Assembly (NCBI GenBank): GCA_040500365.1
Contig: CP148031.1
Location: forward strand, 992,001 to 1,056,000
Length of the DNA stretch: 64,000 nucleotides
DNA from: Dehalobacter alkaniphilus
GTDB taxonomy: Bacteria > Bacillota > Desulfitobacteriia > Desulfitobacteriales > Syntrophobotulaceae
Direction of reading: 5' to 3'
Both the position numbers and the translations under genes were made by a program. Below, in pieces: positions 53,526-62,469 of the stretch. Within the stretch, counting starts at the first letter, position 1. Every line of letters starts with the position of its first letter. The notes beneath the pieces were generated by a model. That model searched no databases. It worked only from the letters and a program-made list of their open reading frames with translations, and had not been told where the DNA came from.

Positions 53526-53856
53526 GGGAATGCCGTAGAAGCTGTGCTTTATTTGATATTTATCGCATCGAATATCATGCAATTGTTTTTGTTTAGACGA
53601 CTGAAAAACACTTTACAACTCAACGAGAAATAGTAAGACTCTTATTAAAAGGGCTATATCTGATGAAGTATAAAGCCGAATTGGTTTTTAGCAGCTCGTA
53701 GAAATTAACCAATTTAATTATGATCTATAATTTCGGGGAAGGGGAAGGTGTAGCCATTTTTAATGAAAATTAGATAAATAGGAGGGTTATTCATACAATA
53801 ATTAAAGTTGACAATAAAAGGCTGTGAAATTCCAGTCAGAGGCTAAATTGCTGGAA
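53526..53856. other. Non-coding gap after repeat copy 1
   Basis: No gene is seen over about 330 bases. An AGGAGG at 53782 is followed by no start of use. It probably holds eroded sequence between the repeat and the next reductase relic. Confidence 0.3.
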
Positions 53857-54340
53857 ACCAGCTGGACTCACGAGCCATATTCCTCCAGAGATCAGAGAGA
53901 AAATGGGGACACGTGTTCATGGGTGTGATATCTGTCAAGAGGTATGTCCTCGCAATCAGACAAAACTTAAGTCAAAACTTCCGGATGATGAGTTTTTGGT
54001 GAAAGTGGCACAAGATTTCAGTCTCTCAAAAATGCTTAACATGACGGATGAGTTTTATACCACAAGAATACAGCCGCTAATGTACAACTATATAAAAGAT
54101 CGAAAATATTTTCAGCGAAATGCTGCCATAGCTCTTGGAAATCTGGGCGAATCATCTGCGATCCCTGACCTTGGGATTGCCATGGATGATCCTGAAGAGT
54201 TAGTTAGAAGCTATGCAGCATGGGCATTAGGAAAGATTGGTGGTAATGCTGCAAAACGAATTCTTGAGAAAAATCATCAAAAGCAAACATCAGAGGCTGT
54301 TCAAAAAGAGATAGATTCAGCATTAGAGAAAATGAAATAA
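53857..54340 (+). pseudogene. QueG-like reductase, C-terminal half
   Basis: GLTSHIPPEIREKMGTRVHG then CDICQEVCPRNQTKLKSK keep the second 4Fe-4S motif, and FQRNAAIALGNLGESSAIPD with RSYAAWALGKIGG form the HEAT-like tail. The first cluster and the N-terminal half are missing. An ATG at 53903 would give 145 residues, but without the catalytic half. It is a different paralogue from the repeat copies. Confidence 0.8.
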
Positions 54341-54417
54341 TGGTTTGGTAAAGACAACGTTCAATTTAAGTTTATGTTATTTAAAAATTCAAATCATTGA
54401 GAAGGAGAATTATTAAT

Positions 54418-55059
54418 ATGAGTGATTTAACAAAATGGCGTTCTGAAGTTATCGGGCAAAAAGTAGTTGATGCTCTAAACAGAAATCATTTCAATGCAAA
54501 GTACGTTACCACACGACAAGAGGCAATCGATTATGTTTTACAACTCATCCCCACTGGTTCCACGATTGGGGTGGGTGGCTCAAGGACAGTGCTTGATCTA
54601 GGTCTCTTGGATCTGTTGGGAAAACGTGGCCACAAGTTATTTGATCACAATCAAGAAGGCTTAACACCAGAGGAAAGAATTGAAAGACGTTATAAGCAAC
54701 TTACAAGCGACATATTTTTATCGGGAAGTAATGCTATTACCCAGACCGGTGAACTTGTGAATCGCGATGCATTCGGAAATCGAGTGGGAGCGATGATGTT
54801 TGGGCCGAAAAAAGTTATTATTATAGTGGGTACCAATAAGATCGTCAAAGACGTTGAAGAAGCTAATAAACGAATCAAAACATACGCTGCTCCGATGAAT
54901 AATAAAAAATATGATTTACCGAACCCGTGTGTTAAGCTCGGTGAGTGTGTTGATTGCCAAAGTCCTCAACGAATCTGTAATATTACGACAGTAATAAGCA
55001 GACGTCCACCACTGACCGACATCCATGTCATCATACTGGGCGAGACTTTAGGATTTTAG
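54418..55059 (+). CDS. LUD-domain (LutC/YkgG-like) protein
   Basis: 213 residues from ATG 54418 with GAAGGAG upstream. TGSTIGVGGSRTVLDLGLLD and FLSGSNAITQTGELVNRDAF then GPKKVIIIVGTNKIVKDVEE follow the LUD pattern, and CVKLGECVDCQSPQRICN is the Cys segment seen in many clostridial members. LutC-like proteins take part in lactate oxidation with Fe-S partners; here no lutA or lutB is adjacent, so the role is open. It is intact and lies among relics. Confidence 0.88.
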   Translation: MSDLTKWRSEVIGQKVVDALNRNHFNAKYVTTRQEAIDYVLQLIPTGSTIGVGGSRTVLDLGLLDLLGKRGHKLFDHNQEGLTPEERIERRYKQLTSDIFLSGSNAITQTGELVNRDAFGNRVGAMMFGPKKVIIIVGTNKIVKDVEEANKRIKTYAAPMNNKKYDLPNPCVKLGECVDCQSPQRICNITTVISRRPPLTDIHVIILGETLGF

Positions 55060-55086
55060 AATTTTACTTTTTGAAGAGTAAAATTC
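55059..55086. terminator. Hairpin after the LUD gene
   Basis: GAATTTTACT at 55059-55068 pairs perfectly with AGTAAAATTC at 55077-55086. The T-run is short. Confidence 0.45.
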
Positions 55087-55238
55087 ACTTGCTAGGTGCA
55101 TCGAGGATAATTAATTTTCAGGAAGATGAGTTCTTTCATTGGTCCAGTTGACTCTTTCCATTCTCTTTCCCCCATCAGAGATGTATTTTTGGTTTACCGG
55201 AAAAACTTTGTAATAGAAAGTCATGTTATTTACAGTAG

Positions 55239-56509
55239 TTATGCAGTTCTAGGATAATATTCCCAACTCCATAACCTGAGTTCCAAAGACTGAGGCCAAA
55301 ATTTATCAATAAGCCTTGAAAAACGCTCGGTTGCTGTGTCAAAATAGACTTGGATCAACTGCTCGTAACAGTGGATCCGACAGCCGGCGTTGAAAAAGTA
55401 CCTGACCACTTCGCAGAGGGATGGGGCTTGTTCGGCGCCTTCTTTATTGCACTCCCAGGCAGCGTAACAAAGAAGGGTTTTCGCGGTGAACAAGAGCTCC
55501 ACATGGGCGAAATGGGCGGCTTCAAATTGAGCATAGCACGATGTTAATCCAAGATTCTGCTTAGCTATACGGTAAAATACTTCGATTCTCCATCTCCTTG
55601 CATAGGCAGTAGCAGCTTCTTCCGGTGCATCGACTCTGTTGTTTATCAGGAGATACGCATCCTTGAAGGTTGCTGGGCATTCTTCTTCCTGAAGAATCAC
55701 GCTGCTCTTGGCTGCATGCTTCTCATAAGTGGCTGCAATGGCGGCTATGGGTAAAAAACGTTGCCTAGTAATGGGTTTTCCCTTTCGGGTCAAGGTCTCA
55801 TAGGGAATTTTGATATAAATGTCCGGAATACTGAGGACGGAGCCTTTGCCAAGAACCCGAATCCGGGGATAAACTTCACGAAGTAATTGTTTCGGATTAA
55901 GTTTGATGTAATGATCCTTTCCAAGCACGGGATCGTAGATTTTCCTGAATAGCACCGTATTGCGTTTGGCATTGGTAACCCAGTCAAACTTCTCATCCAT
56001 AAGCCATTTCAGGAACTTCTTGCAAAGAAACCATCGATCCATAGCAACCCACAGCCTTGCATTGTTCACCTGGCGCACCTCTAAGAGCATTTGTTTCGCA
56101 AGATCAAGCTTGGTTTGTTTTTCATTCTCCTGACTGGCTTTGACCCAAAAGCGCCACAGCATGGGATATTCAAGGCCATTCTTTAAGACAGCTAGGGTTG
56201 ACACAAGATTAATGCACCATACATGGCGCTTATCCGAGCTGTCAAAGAGCCAACAAAGAAAGGGGATCTTTTTACCGTGAGGATGCTCAACTTTGGTATC
56301 ATCTAAGGCGATGATATCTCCATCAGTCAGTCTACTATCCGCATTTTCCTGTAATCGAGCAAGCCTGCCCAAAGAGAACCGGAGCCACAGAAAAGGCTTA
56401 GAAAGAAACCGGCTTTAGGCGCTTTGGGAGATGATTTCTCTAGAAAGTAGTTCTCGTAAGAAGGGTGCTTCGGTTGAAAACTTAGCATTTTGATTGGCTG
56501 AATCGACAT
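55239..56509 (-). pseudogene. IS4-type transposase, frameshifted near its N-terminus
   Basis: The main frame 55239-56372 gives 377 residues with DGDIIALDDTKVEHPHGKKI, VAMDRWF and the YREK signature in YARRWRIEVFYRIAK, so the DDE core is present. The N-terminal part lies in another frame (56327-56509: KAPKAGFFLSLFCGSGSLW), joined by an indel near 56390. Further upstream to 56734 only fragments remain. It is probably inactive, though the catalytic region is whole. Confidence 0.8.
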
Positions 56510-56929
56510 GAAGGATCAGACCGCAGATGTACGCAAATGCTAGAAGCTACGTTGGAGTTCCAGAATGCTTACGTATTCCGGATTGGGAAAAGAGCAGAGA
56601 GAGATCAAACAAATCCCAGATTGTTTTGAGTACCGGAATTCCAGCACCTTGACCATGATCCTTTTTTCGAAAGACGGTTTACAAAGGTTTTTCATGAAAT
56701 CACCCGAATCGCTAGAGTAATGACAAACTGCCATCCTTCGCGATTATGGGGGGCTTCTGAAAAAGTCAAGTCTTTCTTGTAGATTTTTTAAAATATTTTT
56801 AAGATTTCTTGGAGTTATGTATTATCTATATATTTCCATCAACTGCATAACTCCTGTTATTTAAATTCACTTATCGAAAGTGAAGGTCAAAATCTAAAAA
56901 GGTTCCGTCAATATAAGGAGCGAGATAAA
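56510..56929. other. Gap between transposase and GntR relics
   Basis: About 420 bases hold eroded transposase upstream sequence to about 56740 (a minus-strand frame reading KPSFEKRIMVKVLEFRYSKQ) and then an AT-rich stretch with no gene that serves as the leader of the GntR relic. Confidence 0.35.
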
Positions 56930-57253
56930 TTGGAACTTCAACCCATTAAGACTCGGAAAATCTACGAATAAATTGCCGAGCAACTTCGAAAACTTGTCGT
57001 TGAGGGCAAAATGAAACCGGGAGATCGATTACTATCTGAGCGGGAGTTGGCTGAACGATTGCGGGTAAGCCGTGCTTCCGTCCTGGAAGCCATATGTGCT
57101 CTTGAAATGCTTGGATTATTAGAAATACGTTCTGGTGAAGGAACTTACATTAGTGATATCAATTTTGATTCAGTCCTTACCCCTTTGTCGTGGAAGCTTT
57201 CTCTAGAAACTGATACAATAAAACAGCTATTAGAAGTAACTCAAGAGTTCTAA
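56930..57253 (+). pseudogene. GntR/FadR-family regulator relic with in-frame TAA
   Basis: A TTG at 56930 (AAGGAGCG upstream) starts LELQPIKTRKIYE, then TAA at 56969-56971, and the same frame continues IAEQLRKLVVEGKMKPGDRL and LLSERELAERLRVSRASVLE, a textbook GntR helix-turn-helix. The family has Glu where the TAA stands. The protein stops after the HTH (EVTQEF), so the effector-binding FCD domain is lost. An internal ATG at 57011 could still give an 80-residue fragment. Confidence 0.82.
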
Positions 57254-57306
57254 GTACCTTCCTAAATATCCCATGAGAAATTAGCCCAATAACCCTTATA
57301 ACTATG

Positions 57307-57864
57307 TCAAGCATGTATCTTTTCAGGCACATCAAACTCCAGTCGTTGATAGTCTTGGATTTTCGATAAAGTTGCATAATGACTGAGATTGCGAAAATTC
57401 CAAGACAGCTCTTGCTGGATCACCGAGCGAACGGTTTCTACGGATGGAAGTGCTGATGATCTAGTCCGAAGCCAACCCGAAAACCTTAGCCAAACTAAGG
57501 TTGGAAAGGTAAGAGAAATTATCGTCAAGATTCCCATGGCCATGCAACTTAAGAAGGTGAACACTTCGATAGCTCTTGTCGTCGCAAGAATCCTTTCCTT
57601 CTCGGCTAATTTTTTTACAGTGGAAAGATCCGTTTTAGTTTTAAGTCTGGATAGCTTAGGTAAAGCCTTTGTCCAGAAATGATAACCAAAACTACCGGTG
57701 ACATGTTTCAACATTTTAAAAGACACTTCAATTTTAAAACGATAACTGTAAGCCACAATAATTTGCTCTGGGTGCAGAGTCAGATCGGAACACATTAAAA
57801 TCATTATTTTTTCACCGGTTTTCACCAACACAAAACGCACTTTGCGACCGACAGGAAGAAGCAC
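57307..57864 (-). pseudogene. Transposase C-terminal fragment (IS4-type)
   Basis: 185 residues on the minus strand. VAYSYRFKIEVSFKMLKHVT contains the Y..R...E......K signature of IS4-type DDE transposases, and KALPKLSRLKT and FTFLSCMAMGILTI follow. The first half with the two aspartates is missing. It abuts the end of a MarR relic, which it probably interrupted. Confidence 0.75.
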
Positions 57865-57942
57865 AAAAGGGGGTGGAGTTAAAAATCGGGTCGGAAAATG
57901 TCCAATTTCTTATTCAATTACTTGCTCAAATCGCGGACATAT
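57861..57942 (+). pseudogene. MarR C-terminal relic
   Basis: The 82 bases before the TAA at 57940-57942 encode EEAQKGVELKIGSENVQFLI then QLLAQIADI, nearly the end of the MarR at 51,047 (EEAQKGIELKIGSENVQLLT). The rest was replaced by the transposase fragment. Confidence 0.8.
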
Positions 57943-57960
57943 AAAAATTTTAAGGATATT

Positions 57961-57974
57961 CGTGTATTTACACG
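57961..57974. promoter_or_regulatory. Palindromic operator CGTGTATTTACACG
   Basis: A 14-bp near-perfect palindrome just after the MarR relic, in the same place as the operator at 51493, and upstream of the UxaA-family pseudogene. Confidence 0.6.
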
Positions 57975-58131
57975 AGTGTAAAGAGGGAACCGCTGGCCAG
58001 CTACCAAGGTCGGGGCGATAATCTTCAGAGAAAATGATCTCGCTCATCTTCAAGGAATTGGGTCATTTGCGCTATGGAAATTTTGAACAAGGTTGAGCAC
58101 CGGGCTAAAAAAATAAGTTGGAGGGATAAAC

Positions 58132-59619
58132 ATGCGGATAATAAAAATACATCCGGACGATTCCGTAGCTATCGCGCTGGAAGATCTGAAAAAAGGCGAA
58201 TAAATGGATTTTGAAAGAGAAAAAATAACCTTGAGAGATGATATCCCTTTTGCGCACAAGATCGCGCTGAGAGACATGAAGGAACAGGAGCCGATTCTGA
58301 AATATGGAGAAATTATCGGCGTATGTAAGAGCGATATCAAGAAGGGGCAGTGGGTGCATGTCCAAAATGTGGGCTGCACGGCTAAGGACATCTATACTTA
58401 TCGCTATAATGAGAATTCCGTGAAAAGAGGTTTTTCCGATAAAACTTTTATGGGGTATGAACGAAACAGCGGTGAAGCGGGGATTCGCAACTACATAGCG
58501 AGCGATTATCCCCACGGTTTTTTGTGCAAATGGTCCGGCTGAAAAACTCGCAAAAATGATGAACATCAAATACCCCTGTCGCGATAATTTTGACGGCTTT
58601 ATGCCCCTGCTCCATGCCTCGGGATGCAACCAATCGGGCGAAGATCTGAATATGACCAGCAAGGTGCTCCGAATCTTTCCAAGAACGCAAATTTCGGAGG
58701 CGTGTTGTTCATGTCGCTGGGCTGTGAAGTCAACGATTTCAAGCAGATGATGCCTTTTATCGGCGAATACGACAAGGAACGGGTTCGCTTTATGACACTT
58801 CAAGATGAGGGAGACGAGTATGAGACAGGCATGAAGTTCTGCGAGAACTTGTACACCTTGGCTTCTGCGGATCAAAGGAAGGCCCTCAACATTGAGAAGC
58901 TGAGCATCGGCTGCAACTGCGGCGGCTCCGATGGATTCTCCGGCATTACCGCAAACAGAATTGTAGGCGAGATGACCGATATGCTTAACCGATACGGCGC
59001 TACAATTAACCTGACCGAGGTTCCTGAGATGTTTGGCGCGGAGCATATCCTGATGAACCGGGCCAGGAATGAAGGGGTGTTCCAAAAGATTGTCAAGATG
59101 GTCGAAGACTATAAGGCTTATTTCAGAAAGTATGGGGAAAATCCTGAGCTCAATGTCACTCAGGGCAATATTGAGGGAGGACTGTCCACCCTCGCCGACA
59201 AATCCCTCGGTTGCATTCAGAAGGGAGGAAAAAGCGTCATCGAGGATGTGGTTCCACATGGCGACAGGATTAGGGAGAAGGGCTTCAACATCGTGATTGG
59301 ACCAGGCAACGATCTCTTCGGCATCACCGCTCAGGTGGCCGCAGGAGCGGTAATGATCATCTTCACCACCGGCAGAGGAACCCCAGCAGGCTACATCGGC
59401 CCCACCTTTCGCTTGTCTACCAACAATACTCTATACAATAAAAAGCCCGGTTGGAACGACTTCAATGCCGGCAGGCTCCTCAACGGGGAATCCTGTACTG
59501 ATCTGGCGAACGAACTCTTTGAGAAGGTTCTTGAAACGGCAAACGGAACTTACCGGACCAAGAACGAAGTGAACGGGTTCTATCAAATGGGCATTTTTAA
59601 GGATGGCGTGATTGATTGA
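58132..59619 (+). pseudogene. UxaA-family (altronate/galactarate dehydratase-like) gene with three lesions
   Basis: MRIIKIHPDDSVAIALEDLK starts a SAF-type domain, stopped by TAA at 58201-58203 and resumed with MDFEREKITLRDDIPFAHKI. Next, a tandem GCGA at 58498-58505 shifts the frame; removing 4 bases gives RNYIAIIPTVFCANGPAEKL. A base missing near 58671 is needed to read RNLSKNANFGGVLFMSLGCE. The rest to 59619 is intact, with IGCNCGGSDGFSGITAN and DVVPHGDRIREKGFN. GGAGGG precedes the ATG. The substrate class (sugar acid) is inferred from the family. Confidence 0.85.
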
Positions 59620-59661
59620 CAGCACTCCTATTATGAATGTATAAAAATCTTTTAAAAAAAT

Positions 59662-59673
59662 TGTGTATACACA
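59662..59673. promoter_or_regulatory. Palindromic operator TGTGTATACACA
   Basis: A perfect 12-bp palindrome 20 bases before the next QueG-like start. It lacks the central two bases of the GTGTATATACAC form. Confidence 0.55.
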
Positions 59674-59693
59674 CGGAAAAATGGGGGATCTAG

Positions 59694-60699
59694 ATGTCTC
59701 TTACCAAGGATATAAAAAGTTTTGCTTTAGATCTAGGATATTGCACAGTTGGATGCACTTCGGCAGATAATTTCGCTGGTTATGCCGAAATATTAAAATC
59801 ACGGAATGAGCATTATGATTTCTTGATACGACAACCGCAAGTGCCCATGAAAAGCGCTGACCCAAAAGTGTTTATGCCTTCCGCCAAATCCGTAATTGTC
59901 CTGGCATGGGATTATGTTCAAAAGGATTTCCCTAAAAGTTTGACTGACAAAATTGGGAGAATATATTTGTCCAGATCGTATCACCCTCCTGAAAACCGCA
60001 TTAACGGAGCTAGAATTAAGCTTATGGAAGCATTTTTAATTTCAAAGGGATGCAAAGTCAATACAAAGATCAACGTTCCGGCCCGCTGGGCAGCCGCTAA
60101 ATCCGGAGTAACAACCTTTGGCAAAAATAATTTCGCTTACGTGCGAGGGATTGGGTCATTATTGCAATTTATACAATAGTGATTGACCGGGAACTGGATT
60201 ACGATCAGCCCACGATGGACTGCCGGTGCCCTCCGAATTGCAGGGCTTGTATGGATGCCTGCCCCACGGGCGCTATATATGAGCCATTTAAACTTAATCC
60301 TTATAAATGCCTGGGGTTCAATGCCTGGATGAGGCAGGAAAAAAATAATATACCCGCTGTAATTCCCAAGGAAATACGAGAGAAAATGGGAATTCATGTG
60401 CACGGCTGCGATTTATGTCAGGAAGCCTGTCGGAGAAATCAAAAAATACTAAAGTCCGAATTCCCGAAAGACGAATTCCTTGAAGAGATATCACAAAATT
60501 TCACTCTTAATGAAATTCTCCATATGCCAGAGGACTTTTACAAAGAAAAAGTTCACCCGATTATGTACAATTATATACAAGATTTTAAGTTGCCTGGGCA
60601 CTAGGACGCATAGGGGAGGATAAAGCAAAATATATCTTACGATGCAGGCTGGATAGAGAAAGATCGAATAGGGTAAAAGAAGAAATTGTCGGATGCTGA
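59694..60699 (+). pseudogene. QueG-like Fe-S reductase, frameshifted and internally deleted
   Basis: MSLTKDIKSFALDLGYCTVG to PARWAAAKSGVTTFGKNNFA is intact. One base missing at about 60158 shifts the frame, and IVIDRELDYDQPT continues with CPPNCRACMDACPTGAI and HGCDLCQEACRRNQ. After HPIMYNYIQD about 40 residues of the HEAT-like part are deleted, and WALGRIGEDK to VKEEIVGC ends at 60699 in another frame. The second cluster has CRRN where the paralogues have CPLN or CPRN. It adjoins repeat copy 2. Confidence 0.82.
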
Positions 60700-60792
60700 A
60701 TTCGTTAAGCTTATCAGTAAACATTACAAATACATAATGGATGCCGCAAACGAAGTACAGGACTTCCTAAATAAGTTATTATGAGCATAAGC

Positions 60793-60810
60793 ACGTGTGC
60801 TATTACACGT
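60793..60810. promoter_or_regulatory. Operator-like inverted repeat ACGTGT-6-ACACGT (copy 2)
   Basis: Same site as at 51777, 18 bases before the QueG-like start. The ribosome site here is stronger (GAGGAGGTG). Confidence 0.6.
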
Positions 60811-60828
60811 TTGGAGAGGAGGTGACCT

Positions 60829-61950
60829 ATGATATCAAAAGATATAAAAGAATATGGTTTAAGTATTGGATACACTAAAGTCGGCATCACTTCTGCCGAC
60901 AACTTCACAGAGTATGTGGCTGAAGTTGTTTCAAGAGGTGATAAGTATGATATTTTGAACTTCACTACAACAAATCCAGTTCATGGAGCGACACCTAAAA
61001 ACATTATGCAAGAAGCGAAATCAGTTATTGTCTTAATATGGGATTATTTTCAGAACGATTTTCCTGAAGAACTTAAAAAAATGATAGGAAAAATCTATCT
61101 GGCCAGGTGTTATAATCCGCTCCCCGGTACGATAGCCTATTCAAGACTGCAATTGATGAAAAGCTATTTATCTAATAATGGATGCATGGTAAACTCAGAC
61201 ATTGGTATTCCGGCAAGATGGGCAGCTGCCCAAGCAGGTGTTACAACTTTTGGTAAAAATAACTTTGCTTATGTAGATGATGCAGGTTCTTATATTGTCA
61301 TCAGCACTATTGTTGTTGATATGGAAATGGATTATGATCAACCTACTATGGAAAGTAAATGTCCCCCCAATTGTAAAGCATGCATAAATGCATGTCCAAC
61401 AAAGGCAATCTATGAGCCATTTAAACTGGATCCTAAAAAGTGTATTTCATTTAACAACTGGATGACACAAGACGGAAGAGGTTCTATCTCTGCGTTCATT
61501 CCTTATGAATTACGAGAAACTATAGGGTGTAAAATACATGAATGTGATATATGTCAGGATATTTGTCCACTCAATCAAAAGAAATTGAAGACACCTAAAG
61601 CAGTCGACAGATATATAGAGCAAATCGGGCAGGATATTACGTTGCCAGCAATTCTTAACATGACGGATGAATTTTTTACGAACAGAATTAAACCAATTAT
61701 GTATAACTATGTTAAAGACAAACGATATTTTATGCGAAACGCTGCAGTTGCTATGGGCAATTCAAAGGATCAAAAATATGTCAAAGATTTAGAAATTGCA
61801 TTATTAAACCCTGATGAGATGATTCGAGAGTATTCTGCCTGGGCATTAGGGAAAATGGGTGGTCAAGATTCCAGGAGTGTACTTGAAAGTAGACTTGCGA
61901 ATGAATCATCTGACTATGTTAAAAAAGCTATTAATCAGGCGTTAGCTTAG
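60829..61950 (+). CDS. QueG-like Fe-S reductase with HEAT-like tail (copy 2)
   Basis: 373 residues, differing from the copy at 51,810 at about eight positions, including S/T in YIVIS(T)IVVD, HGCDICQD to HECDICQD, YIKDK to YVKDK and SSDNV to SSDYV. The Gly to Glu change lies directly before the second 4Fe-4S Cys motif. First motif CPPNCKACINACP is unchanged. A better ribosome site than in copy 1 may give higher expression. Confidence 0.85.
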   Translation: MISKDIKEYGLSIGYTKVGITSADNFTEYVAEVVSRGDKYDILNFTTTNPVHGATPKNIMQEAKSVIVLIWDYFQNDFPEELKKMIGKIYLARCYNPLPGTIAYSRLQLMKSYLSNNGCMVNSDIGIPARWAAAQAGVTTFGKNNFAYVDDAGSYIVISTIVVDMEMDYDQPTMESKCPPNCKACINACPTKAIYEPFKLDPKKCISFNNWMTQDGRGSISAFIPYELRETIGCKIHECDICQDICPLNQKKLKTPKAVDRYIEQIGQDITLPAILNMTDEFFTNRIKPIMYNYVKDKRYFMRNAAVAMGNSKDQKYVKDLEIALLNPDEMIREYSAWALGKMGGQDSRSVLESRLANESSDYVKKAINQALA

Positions 61951-62009
61951 GGATAAAAGTCAATCCCTGGGGCTAAAAGCATTCTTATTTGAGTTAATTT
62001 CATAAATAT

Positions 62010-62225
62010 ATGGTGTCGCTTCCTCCAAAGGCAGAACAAAGAGAAATTGTCCGCTCTTTGGATACCCTCCTTGGAAATGAGCAAAAGGCAAAAAAATTAT
62101 GTGATGTAATAGGGAATATTGACATTATGAAACATTCAATCCTTGCCCGCGCCTTCCGTGGCGAGCTTAGCACCAATAATTCCGATGAAGAAAGTGCATT
62201 GGAGTTGTTAAAAGAGGTTTTGTGA
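62010..62225 (+). pseudogene. HsdS C-terminal fragment (copy 2)
   Basis: Same 71-residue HsdS tail as at 52,992 with one change near the start (VSLPPKAEQ instead of VSPPPKAEQ). The Leu form is nearer to the family consensus. Confidence 0.8.
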
Positions 62226-62295
62226 GAGAGGGTAGTGGATTAATTTCGTAATATTTGAGATTTTGTAAGTATGAGATCCCTTTTTAACTCATTAA

Positions 62296-62438
62296 GTTAT
62301 CAAATTCGAAATCAAAGAAACAATCGGAGTTCTTTCAGAATCAGCAAAAGGCTGGTCGAAAGAACTAAACCTTGTTAGTTGGAACGATGCAGCCCCAAAG
62401 TATGACATTCGGGAATGTCACCCAACTCAATATATGAG
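62296..62438 (+). pseudogene. YdbC/PC4-like protein relic (copy 2)
   Basis: Same relic as at 53,278. In this copy the frame leads on, within about 40 bases, into amidohydrolase-like sequence, so two gene ends were joined before the duplication took place. Confidence 0.65.
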
Positions 62439-62469
62439 TTCGAGCAATAACTTGCTTATACGATTATTC

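Noticed and set aside
9524..58203. Use of an alternative genetic code reading TAA as Glu
   Set aside because: Many intact genes in the window end at TAA without homology beyond it, so a global reassignment is not possible.
58105..59259. A 384-codon minus-strand frame opposite the UxaA-family pseudogene
   Set aside because: It has no recognisable domain and mirrors the codon pattern of the UxaA homologue, whose homology on the plus strand is unmistakable despite three lesions.
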